Shown piece after piece: positions 34,327 to 41,369 of a DNA stretch of 43,932 nucleotides. The notes beneath the pieces are model-generated. The model saw only the letters and a program-made list of their open reading frames with translations. It was not told where the DNA came from and ran no database searches. Location: the NCBI RefSeq assembly GCF_001954135.1, contig NZ_MBEQ01000086.1, forward strand, positions 1 through 43,932, written 5' to 3'. Every line of letters begins with the position of its first letter. Within the stretch, counting starts at the first letter, position 1. The translations under genes and the position numbers were made by a program. The stretch is from Mycobacterium sp. GA-1841. GTDB taxonomy: Bacteria; Actinomycetota; Actinomycetes; Mycobacteriales; Mycobacteriaceae.

Positions 34327-34992
34327 ATGGGGGACATGAGGCGTGGTGTGGTTGCGTTGGCGGCCGTCCTGATGGTCAGCGGGTGCACGCAGCTGACGGA
34401 CGGCACGCCGAAGGCCGGGTTCGAGCCGGCCGGTCACTCGACAGATCCCTCCGGCGCGCCGGCGTACAAGCCACAGTCGTGCGAGCAGGTGCATTCGGAC
34501 GCCTGGATCGAGCTGTCCGGAATCGGGCCGGACGACCCCAGGGTGCGGATCGCCCAACCGCCGGGCTGGGAGCCGGTTCCCGAGTTGGCCACCGGGCCGG
34601 TCCGATTGGTGCTGCGCAATGTGTCGCTCAGTGATGGTGTGACGAATCCGGCGCTGTCGGTGGCCACCGCGGATGCCACCGACGGTGACCGCCCACCCAG
34701 AGACCTGTTGAACGACAGCATCAAGGGCTTCCAAGCCGGCGGTGGGCAGAACATCAGCCCGGTGCCCGCCGAGGTCTGTGGGTTTCCGGCATTGATGGCC
34801 AACTACACGGTTCCGCCCAAAGAAGAAGGCGGCAAGACGGTCTATGTGACCGCGGTGTCGGTGATGGTGCCGCTCGGGTCGAGGGTGTGGAACGTGGTGG
34901 CGATGGCGCAGACCACGGCCCCCAACAACGAGACCTACATGAAGGACGTTCAGGTGATGTTGGCCGGCCTGCGGATCGCCTTGCCGCGCTGA
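34327..34992 (+). CDS. Lipoprotein, possibly LpqN/LpqT-like
   Basis: 221-aa lipoprotein: signal MRRGVVALAAVLMVSGC with lipobox VSGC. The mature sequence has a short Pro/Ser linker, Cys residues at SCEQVHSD and EVCGFPAL, and a beta-rich pattern (VRIAQPPGWEPVPELATGPV; VTAVSVMVPLGSRVWNVVAM) that loosely recalls the LpqN/LpqT fold also fused to the kinase at 28886. The resemblance is weak and I do not insist on it. The start is ATG at 34327 or 34336. TAGTGT ends 9 bases before the first ATG, consistent with a very short leader. It is 47 bases after the VWA gene and may be co-transcribed in part. Confidence 0.78.
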   Translation: MGDMRRGVVALAAVLMVSGCTQLTDGTPKAGFEPAGHSTDPSGAPAYKPQSCEQVHSDAWIELSGIGPDDPRVRIAQPPGWEPVPELATGPVRLVLRNVSLSDGVTNPALSVATADATDGDRPPRDLLNDSIKGFQAGGGQNISPVPAEVCGFPALMANYTVPPKEEGGKTVYVTAVSVMVPLGSRVWNVVAMAQTTAPNNETYMKDVQVMLAGLRIALPR

Positions 34993-35003
34993 ATGGGCAT
35001 TTG

Positions 35004-35033
35004 CTGACACTGCGGTTTGCCGTCGGGTAGCTT
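35004..35033 (+). promoter_or_regulatory. Candidate promoter of the PE-PPE-domain gene
   Basis: CTGACA (35004-35009) and TAGCTT (35028-35033) are separated by 18 bases and end 33 bases before the ATG at 35067. The boxes resemble the -35/-10 pattern of the housekeeping sigma factor. Moderate support only. Confidence 0.4.
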
Positions 35034-35066
35034 CTGCTCATTCGAATCAGGCGGAGAGGTGGCGGC

Positions 35067-36371
35067 ATGGCACATCGCTGGGGCCGACGCGCGGTGCCGG
35101 CATCCCTGCTGGGCGGTACGGCGCTGGTGATGACGGCTGCGCTCGGCGTGACACAGCCGGTCACCCCGGTACAGCTGGCCGCGCTCATCATCGGCGCGAG
35201 TTCGACGAATCCCGGCGGTGACGGCGTCGCGGATTTCTACGGCGGGCTTTACCGGCAGGGCCACGACGAGCCGGTCGTCGCGAACTTTTTCACTGGTCCG
35301 TTCGGGGTCTACCGCGCCATCGGTGACCACCGCGCCGACGACAATGTGGTGCTGTCCTCGGGTTGGGGCGCGGCCAATGTGAGCTTGCTGCTGAGTTACG
35401 GCAAGCTCACGCACGATTCCGTGGTCAGCCAACCCCGGCTGTATGTGCTCGACAACAACGTCGCCAGCCCCAACGGCGGATTCGGCACGCGGCTACCGTT
35501 TTTCGCGGCGATCGGGGTGAATCCCATCCCCACACCGACAGACCCGGGCGTGCCGGTGGTCAATGTGGTCTACGAGTACGACATCAACTCCAACATCCCG
35601 GCCTACCTGTGGAACGCGCCGGCGATGGCGAACTCGTTGATGGCTTACCTCGATCGCAGGCTCAACCAGGACAGCCTCGATTTCCCGATCGACGCCGAGG
35701 GCAACGTGCGCGATTGCGACACCGCCTGCCAAGACGAACTCGCCGCCGGTGGGACCATCCTGCGCCCCACGGCCGACGGGACGGTGCGGATCAGCAAGGT
35801 CGACGACACCACTTACGTCGGCTATGAGTCCGCCGACCTGCCGCTGGTATCGCCGCTGCGGGCGTTGGGGGAGCCGGGCAACCTGCTGGCCGACGCCGCC
35901 ACCCCGGCACTGCGGGCCGTGGTGGACTACGGCTATCCCGACAACGACCCGCTGGCCAACCCGCAGAAGTACACCCCGGCCCGGCTCATTCCGACCCGCC
36001 AGGAAACACAGCGGTTCGTCACCGAGTTCACCGCCGGCGTCGAGGAAGGTGCGGCCATTCTGCGCCGGGGTTCGGTAGCCGAGCCGTCCGAGGCTCCGTC
36101 CGCGCGGACAATTGCGACTGCGCAGGCGACGGAGACGAAGACGGAGACGGAGACGGCGAGGGCGCCGCGGCCGTCGTTGCGTAAGAGTGCGGACTTCTCT
36201 CCGAAAGCCGCAGGGCGCGACCACGCCTCGGCTGTACGGCGAGCGAGCCTGACCCCGAGCGAGCCTGTGTCCGAGGGAGTTCGGGCGTGGGCCAAGAAGA
36301 AGCTGCGCGGTGACAAGTCTGCGGCTGACAAGTCTGCCGCTGACAACCGAGCGGATTCAGCCGCGTCGTAG
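35067..36371 (+). CDS. PE-PPE domain-containing exported protein (degenerate hydrolase) with charged C-terminal tail
   Basis: 434 aa. A signal anchor (VPASLLGGTALVMTAALGVT) is followed by about 270 residues that resemble the PE-PPE serine-hydrolase fold: GASSTNPGGDGVADFYGG, GDHRADDNVVLSSGWGAANV, YVLDNNVASPNGGFGTRLPF, VVYEYDINSNIPAYLWNAPA. In active members a GxSxG/S elbow follows the VVLxG strand; here it reads SSGWGAANV with no Ser at the expected place, so catalysis is doubtful. The last ~100 residues are Thr/Glu/Ala/Lys-rich (TETKTETETARAPRPSLRKS, ending DKSAADKSAADNRADSAAS), like the tails of the three paralogues downstream. GGAGAGG lies 7-13 bases before the ATG. Confidence 0.75.
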   Translation: MAHRWGRRAVPASLLGGTALVMTAALGVTQPVTPVQLAALIIGASSTNPGGDGVADFYGGLYRQGHDEPVVANFFTGPFGVYRAIGDHRADDNVVLSSGWGAANVSLLLSYGKLTHDSVVSQPRLYVLDNNVASPNGGFGTRLPFFAAIGVNPIPTPTDPGVPVVNVVYEYDINSNIPAYLWNAPAMANSLMAYLDRRLNQDSLDFPIDAEGNVRDCDTACQDELAAGGTILRPTADGTVRISKVDDTTYVGYESADLPLVSPLRALGEPGNLLADAATPALRAVVDYGYPDNDPLANPQKYTPARLIPTRQETQRFVTEFTAGVEEGAAILRRGSVAEPSEAPSARTIATAQATETKTETETARAPRPSLRKSADFSPKAAGRDHASAVRRASLTPSEPVSEGVRAWAKKKLRGDKSAADKSAADNRADSAAS

Positions 36372-36810
36372 TGTGCGCTCGAGTGTGCCGAGTGTGCACG
36401 GCCATTGCCGGCTGCGCAGGATCGCCGTGGTGGGGCCGATAGGGCGGAATTAACCAGAAGTGCAGCGATCTTGAAAATGCGCTGATTGACAATGTCAGTG
36501 AGCTTGTTTATCCATTATTGGTCAGATCACAGTGCGCGCAGATATTGATTCGCTGCGCTGTCATGAGATTCGGTGTCATGCGGTGGTGGGTGGCTCGGAC
36601 GGCGGCGAAAATGTGCTCGTTGTGAGTCGTCATCGCAGCTGACCACTGCTGGTGGAAGGTTCACCCGCGGGTTTGTCTCCAATTCGATCGTTGGCGGCTG
36701 GCTGTTCGGATTTGCTGTTAATTCACCGATCTTGAAATTAATTCGGCTTTGCCTCGCTATTTAGGCACGTCGACATCGTGATTGGTCTGTGATCGGTGGT
36801 GAGTGGAGGG
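36372..36810. other. AT-richer intergenic region before paralogue A
   Basis: No gene recognised in about 440 bases. The base composition is clearly lower in GC than neighbours. It includes GATCTTGAAAATGCG and a second GATCTTGAAATTAATT, and an 11-base palindrome TGACAATGTCA (36487-36497). It may be a regulatory or nucleoid-protein (Lsr2-type) binding stretch. This is inference. Confidence 0.4.
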
Positions 36811-36857
36811 TTGCGGAAACTTGAGCGGCGCATTTAGCCTTTTAAGGAGTTTCTCAG
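36811..36857 (+). promoter_or_regulatory. Promoter of paralogue A
   Basis: TTGCGG (36811-36816), 18 bases, TAGCCT (36835-36840), then TTTAAGGAGTTTCTCAG where transcription probably starts. The same arrangement occurs before paralogues B and C, at nearly the same distance from each ATG (67 bases from the end of the box here). Confidence 0.75.
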
Positions 36858-36923
36858 TTGCACGCCGATATCGAAATCCATTTCGGTTTGTCCGATTCAA
36901 GATTCAAGAGGAGGTCTACGCAG

Positions 36924-38255
36924 ATGGAAGTTCGTTCGTTCGTCACCGCCAGTGCGGTACTCCTGAGCACCGGGGCGCTCGTGACCGCGGTACCCATGGT
37001 GTTGGTCCCGCAGTCGGAGATCCAGATCGCTGCCGAGTCCACGGCGCCGCCGAAGCAGATGACGATTCAACAGGTCAGGTTGATGGCGTTGAGCGACATC
37101 ACCGATCAGGGTTTGTCCGACGCCTATTTCCACGGCTACCGCGGCGCGGTCACCGGACCTCCCGAAGGCACCCCCGCCCCGACGGGCATTCTCGGCGCCG
37201 CGAACTACCTCGTCGACACCGCGCTGCCTGCCGACACGCTCGCCGAGAACATCGCGATCGGAATCAAGTACCTGCCGGCCATCCGGAAGTCGGCGATCGA
37301 CGTGGCCAACAGCCTCGATCCGACCGGCAAGTATGAGCTTGGAAAGCGCGTCGACAACTTCTTCGAGGACGTCACCACCAAGGCGCTGGGTGACGCCGTG
37401 ATCGACAACCTCCCCGATGACACCTTCGCCAAGGGGGTCGCCAAGGCGTACTTCGGCAGCTACCGCGGGGCGGCTGGCACGCAAGGCGTCGTCAACTACG
37501 TTTCCGACGCCATCGATCAACGGGACTGGACACCGACACCGGGTGGCACGACGACGACATCCGACAAGGCATCCGTCCGCCTGCTGTCCACGGAGGCCGA
37601 CACCGATACCGACGCGGACAGCGATACGACGACGGCCGCCGACCCCGGGACGGCCAAACTGCCCAACTCGAAGTCGCTGGTGAAGTTGTCGACACCTAAC
37701 ATCGAACCGAAGATCGTCCTGCCGAAGATCGAGCCGAAACTTGAGCGGGGCGATACGAATTCGACGATCGAGCTGCCGACGATCGAACCGAAGGTGGAGC
37801 TCACGAAAGTCGAGCCCACGATCAAAATCCCGAAGGTGAAGACGGAGCTGCCGAAGGTTGAGTCGCCCAAGGCGACCCAGCGTACGGTCGCGGACACCAA
37901 GTCGGAAACCGAGTCTTCGACGCTCTCGGCGGACGACTCCGAGGCCGACACCTCGGACTCCACTGCCGGGGTGGGTCGAGACGGCTCGGTGGCCAAACGG
38001 GAAAGCAAGAGCACCCAAAGCAAGAGCACCGAGAGCAAGAGCACCGAGAGCAAGGCCACTGACAAGGCCACCGAGAGCAAGCCCACCGAAAGCAAGAAGT
38101 CGGCCGGTGAGAAGTCTGCGGATAAGACCACGTCTGCGGTGAAGAAGGCGGCCGATAAGGCGAAGAGCTCCAAGAGCAAGACAGCCAGCTCGCGCAGTAG
38201 TGACACCGGGAGCAAGAGTGATTCCGGGTCGCATTCCGCCGATGGCAATAAGTAG
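36924..38255 (+). CDS. Exported protein with Lys/Ser/Thr-rich repeat tail (paralogue A of three)
   Basis: 443 aa from the ATG at 36924, with AGAGGAGG 10 bases upstream. The N-terminus VRSFVTASAVLLSTGALVTA is a signal sequence shared with paralogues B and C. The globular part (about 45-210) contains TIQQVRLMALSDITDQGLSD, two HGYRGA/GSYRGA repeats, VDNFFEDVTTKALGDAVIDN and GVVNYVSDAI. The rest is low complexity: Pro-Lys-Ile-Glu-Pro repeats (IEPKIVLPKIEPKLE) and then KSTESKSTESKATDKATESK-type repeats. The basic tail may bind wall polymers or nucleic acid, but that is inference. No named family recognised; such proteins are common in rapid growers. Confidence 0.8.
   Translation: MEVRSFVTASAVLLSTGALVTAVPMVLVPQSEIQIAAESTAPPKQMTIQQVRLMALSDITDQGLSDAYFHGYRGAVTGPPEGTPAPTGILGAANYLVDTALPADTLAENIAIGIKYLPAIRKSAIDVANSLDPTGKYELGKRVDNFFEDVTTKALGDAVIDNLPDDTFAKGVAKAYFGSYRGAAGTQGVVNYVSDAIDQRDWTPTPGGTTTTSDKASVRLLSTEADTDTDADSDTTTAADPGTAKLPNSKSLVKLSTPNIEPKIVLPKIEPKLERGDTNSTIELPTIEPKVELTKVEPTIKIPKVKTELPKVESPKATQRTVADTKSETESSTLSADDSEADTSDSTAGVGRDGSVAKRESKSTQSKSTESKSTESKATDKATESKPTESKKSAGEKSADKTTSAVKKAADKAKSSKSKTASSRSSDTGSKSDSGSHSADGNK
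38003..38062 (+). repeat. 15-base tandem repeats in the tail of paralogue A
   Basis: Repeats of the unit AGCAAGAGCACCGAG encode S-K-S-T-E. They lie in frame, so length changes by whole units would keep the protein readable. Confidence 0.7.
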
Positions 38256-38270
38256 CATCGGGCTCCTCAA

Positions 38271-38297
38271 ACGGCCCCCACCGTCGGTGGGGGCCGT
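38271..38297 (+). terminator. Terminator hairpin after paralogue A
   Basis: ACGGCCCCCACC and GGTGGGGGCCGT pair perfectly (12 bases) around GTC. It lies 15 bases after the stop. A T-run is lacking, as often in mycobacteria. Confidence 0.8.
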
Positions 38298-39221
38298 CTC
38301 CTTCGGAACTCATAGTTGACGTCCGGCTGCGGCTGGGTGACCGAGGGGGCGGAACGCTCTGATCCCGCGGTTTCAGAGGGATATCCGTTGTGCCCGCCTG
38401 CGAGCGACTTTTCAGCGACTATCACCACACCCGCATCAATGTGCTCACCAATCCCGTTGTCGCTGAGCATTTTTTGCACTTGCACACCGCTGACCCCATG
38501 AGCCTCATCCGTCCAGCGCCCGGTTGTCAGCGACTCTGTCGCTGACCGGTGGGCAACCTAAACCACTGAAAGGCAATGCCTTTGGCGCCGCAATGGCGTG
38601 AGTGGTTCGTTGGCCGGGTACGAACGGTGCCCCGGTACTCATGCGGCAGCAGTCGCTGAAAAGTCGGCGCTTCGACGGCGTGGTGGAGCATCGTCGCGTC
38701 GCGGGCCAGCGACGGCCAGAACTGTCAGCCGAACGTCGATCTGCACGGTGCGGACGCGGCCTTCTGTGCGGTTGGTAGGCCGCTGGGACCATAAATCTCA
38801 GGTTTCTATCAGGTTGCTGGGTCGGCCGATGGCCGGCGCCGAGGCTTTGATGCACGTCGGTGAAAAGCCATTGTTTACCACCTCGTAAGTTACCGATTAT
38901 CGCCCGTTTACAGACGGCGTTTTCAATTCTTTGCATTCGCAATCGATGGACGCTCGTGTTGGTGAGCTACCACCGGCTGGCGTGTGGTGTGAAGGAGCCT
39001 CGTTGCCGAGAACATGCAGGATGATGCGCGGACTCACGATGGCCGGCGATCCAGGGCGAGTATTTGTTGTCGAATGCAAAGGTTGGCTGCGCCATTTCTC
39101 TCCGTGCTGCATCGGCCCGCCGATCGGGTGAGTACGCATTTGTCGCTGCATAACTCGGATGCGCGGCGCATGCGGGCGGCGACGTCCATCGATTCAATTG
39201 GTCAATGCTTGTCGCCATCGG
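38298..39221. other. Long intergenic region with inverted repeats, no gene recognised
   Basis: About 920 bases between paralogues A and B. Reading frames here show no codon bias or recognisable protein. It contains CGACTTTTCAGCGACT (38405-38420) whose exact reverse complement is at 38651-38666, and between them a hairpin, GTCAGCGAC-TCT-GTCGCTGAC (38526-38546), that uses the same GTCGCTGA core. Part of 38850-38950 is AT-rich. It could be a regulatory region, a small RNA locus or the remains of a mobile element. Confidence 0.45.
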
Positions 39222-39267
39222 TTGCGGGCCGCCGAAGTGAGCCTTAGCATCCTCAGCAGTTTCTCAG
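39222..39267 (+). promoter_or_regulatory. Promoter of paralogue B
   Basis: TTGCGG (39222-39227), 17 bases, TAGCAT (39245-39250), then CCTCAGCAGTTTCTCAG. The box ends 70 bases before the ATG at 39337. The last 12 bases are almost identical to those in paralogue A. Confidence 0.75.
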
Positions 39268-39336
39268 TAGCCGCGGCGCCCGCGCGGATTCTCGGAATCG
39301 GCCGTTTTCGTCCTCTAGACACAAGGGGCCCATCAC

Positions 39337-40650
39337 ATGGCTGTACGTCCGCTCGTCACCACCGGTGCCGCACTGCTGAGCGCGGGCGCACTCGTCGCCG
39401 CCACGCCGGCGTTGTTCGTTCCTCGCGATCAGATGACAATTGCCGCACCAGTCGCGGCAGCGGCGCCGGCGAAGCTGACGCAGGAGCAGATCAATCTGCT
39501 CGCACTCTCATTGCAGGGCGCCTGGCAGTCCTTCACCCAGGGGTACGGCGGGATCTGGTTCCCGGGTGAAGACGACGATGGCAATGCGGTGGAGGGCGAC
39601 TGCACGCTCGAAGGCGCGGTGTGCCAAAAAGGTTTCACCGGGCTGGCGTACTACCTCAGCGACACCATCCTGCCGTTGGGCGATCTGGACAACATCTTCT
39701 TCGAGGGCGGCTTCACCGAGCTCGCACACCAGGCTGTGCGCACCGTTGCCGTGGCGATCGATGCGGTCGACCCGACCGGCCGGCTGGACCTGACCAGGCG
39801 CGTCGATGACTTCTTCGAGGGCGGCGCGACGCAACTCGTCGGCAACCTGCTGCTCGACAATCTGCCGCAGGACGGCTACGCCTACGGCGTCACCAACTCG
39901 CTCTTCTTCGGGTACGGCGACAACACCGGCATCTATGCCACATTCACGTACATCGTGGATGCCATCGCTCAGGGCACGCCGACGCCCGAACCGAACCTCA
40001 TCAATCCGTTCACCGCTGAGGTGCAGACCCAACAGCTCGACGAGTCGACATCCGACACCACATTGCTCGCCAGGAGCACGGCCTCGGCGGAGTCCGGTGC
40101 CGGCTCGACCGGCCTGCCCAACTTCAGCAAGCTCCCGTCCCTGCCGATGCCCAAACTCGACGCCGAGGTGCCGTGGAAGAGGCTCACGGAGAAAGTGGAC
40201 CTCACTCCACCGTCCAAGCTCGCCGAAGACGTCGACGGCGAGGATCAAAACAAGGTCGACGAGAACGCCGAACCCACTCCGGTGGTGAACGAGCCGGTCA
40301 AGTCGGAGACTCCCACGTTGAGCCCGCCGAAGTTCACGGCCCCCAAGGTGCCCGAGCTGAAGTTGCCTGAGCTGAAGCTAGACGCCAAGCCCCAATTCAA
40401 GGCACATATCAAGGCCAAAGACCATGTAAATACTGATGATACGGAATCTGGCTCCAAGGATGTGAACACAGGCGTCGACACGTCGGGCGGCAACAAGGTG
40501 ACGCCACCCGTCCTCTTCGGCGACGGCGAACCGAAGGGTGAGTCCAACGGCAGCAAGTTCCTGAAAAATCTGGCGGAGGCCGTCAACGGTGTCACCGGCG
40601 GGAAGGACGCCGGGTCCGGCAGCGGCAAGACGGACGACGGCGAGAAGTAA
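39337..40650 (+). CDS. Exported protein with charged C-terminal tail (paralogue B of three)
   Basis: 437 aa. MAVRPLVTTGAALLSAGALV is a signal sequence nearly identical to that of paralogue C. The globular region (about 45-230) contains LTQEQINLLALSLQGAWQSF, GFTGLAYYLSDTILPLGDLD, RVDDFFEGGATQLVGNLLLD, NLPQDGYAYGVTNSLFFGYG and TYIVDAI, aligning along its length with A and C. Two Cys occur in DCTLEGAVC. The tail is Pro/Lys-rich (PKFTAPKVPELKLPELKLDA) and ends in a Gly/Ser/Asp stretch. No good Shine-Dalgarno is visible before the ATG at 39337 (AAGGGGCCCATCAC). Function unknown; surface or wall location is inferred from signal and tail. Confidence 0.8.
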   Translation: MAVRPLVTTGAALLSAGALVAATPALFVPRDQMTIAAPVAAAAPAKLTQEQINLLALSLQGAWQSFTQGYGGIWFPGEDDDGNAVEGDCTLEGAVCQKGFTGLAYYLSDTILPLGDLDNIFFEGGFTELAHQAVRTVAVAIDAVDPTGRLDLTRRVDDFFEGGATQLVGNLLLDNLPQDGYAYGVTNSLFFGYGDNTGIYATFTYIVDAIAQGTPTPEPNLINPFTAEVQTQQLDESTSDTTLLARSTASAESGAGSTGLPNFSKLPSLPMPKLDAEVPWKRLTEKVDLTPPSKLAEDVDGEDQNKVDENAEPTPVVNEPVKSETPTLSPPKFTAPKVPELKLPELKLDAKPQFKAHIKAKDHVNTDDTESGSKDVNTGVDTSGGNKVTPPVLFGDGEPKGESNGSKFLKNLAEAVNGVTGGKDAGSGSGKTDDGEK

Positions 40651-40659
40651 CGCCGTCGT
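40634..40659 (+). terminator. Hairpin over the stop codon of paralogue B
   Basis: ACGACGGCG and CGCCGTCGT pair perfectly around AGAAGTAA, which includes the TAA stop. There is no T-run here; a run of six T follows a weak 4-base stem at 40750-40767. Either could end transcription. Confidence 0.5.
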
Positions 40660-41256
40660 GGATGCTCTCAGTTTTCACCCAGAAGCCTGCGACGGCGTCG
40701 ATGTTCGCTAGGAGCGGCACTGCCGGTTCTCGACCGGGCAGTACGCGAGACGCTTGCGGCGTTTTTTGTGGCCGGCTTTTTCCGGCTATTTCAGACGGAA
40801 ATCGAAGACGGCCGCGAGCACTTTTCGTCACTGCCATGAACCGAACTCCCACTGGGGTACCCGGCTGATTCCCCGACAGGTACCCCAGTGGCTCCTGCAC
40901 GGGTTGCCACGCCCGAGGTGTTCTGCGCAGCATGAGGCTGAATCTCGTGCCATCGCACCCACGGGCATGAGGGCTGACGTAGGCATACGACGTCGGCAGC
41001 CACGGGCTGATACTGAGCCGAGACCGCTGCCGGCGCGAGTGTGCCGTGACTGTACGGGGCCTGAGCAGGCCACGAGTTCCTCGGACGTCGACCGGCGGTT
41101 TTAGGGCTCACGCGTCGAGCGACAACGAAATTCGTCATTAGCTGTATGGACGCCGAGTCAAAATGGCGGCCTCACGGCCGAATGCATTTTCAGAACCGCC
41201 CCGCAAAAACCGCGTCCAGGCGCGCGGTGAGGGGCTCGACCGCGTGTCGGTAGAGG
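40660..41256. other. Intergenic region before paralogue C with a 13-base-arm hairpin
   Basis: About 600 bases with no recognisable gene. CCACTGGGGTACC (40849-40861) and GGTACCCCAGTGG (40879-40891) are perfect inverted repeats, 17 bases apart. Upstream of it GCCGGCTTTTTCCGGC-like sequence and two T-runs lie at 40760-40785. The hairpin may be a terminator, operator or structured RNA. Confidence 0.45.
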
Positions 41257-41302
41257 TTGCGGGAGGCCGTGGCGGGTCTTACCCTTCTCAAGGACTTTTA
41301 AG
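41257..41302 (+). promoter_or_regulatory. Promoter of paralogue C
   Basis: TTGCGG (41257-41262), 17 bases, TACCCT (41280-41285), then TCTCAAGGACTTTTAAG. The box ends 68 bases before the ATG at 41370. Just before the ATG, AGACAAGGGGCCAC resembles AGACACAAGGGGCC before paralogue B. Confidence 0.75.
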
Positions 41303-41369
41303 GTTCCACGCAGGTACCGGCATGGATTCTCAGGATCCGCTCACGTTCAAGACAAGGGGCCACACCCAT

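Noticed and set aside
38505..38942. Open frames on both strands in the gap between paralogues A and B
   Set aside because: Arg/Pro-rich composition, no domain, no ribosome site; typical chance frames.
41163..41369. Upstream extension of paralogue C
   Set aside because: It contains the promoter shared with paralogues A and B; the signal sequence begins at 41370.
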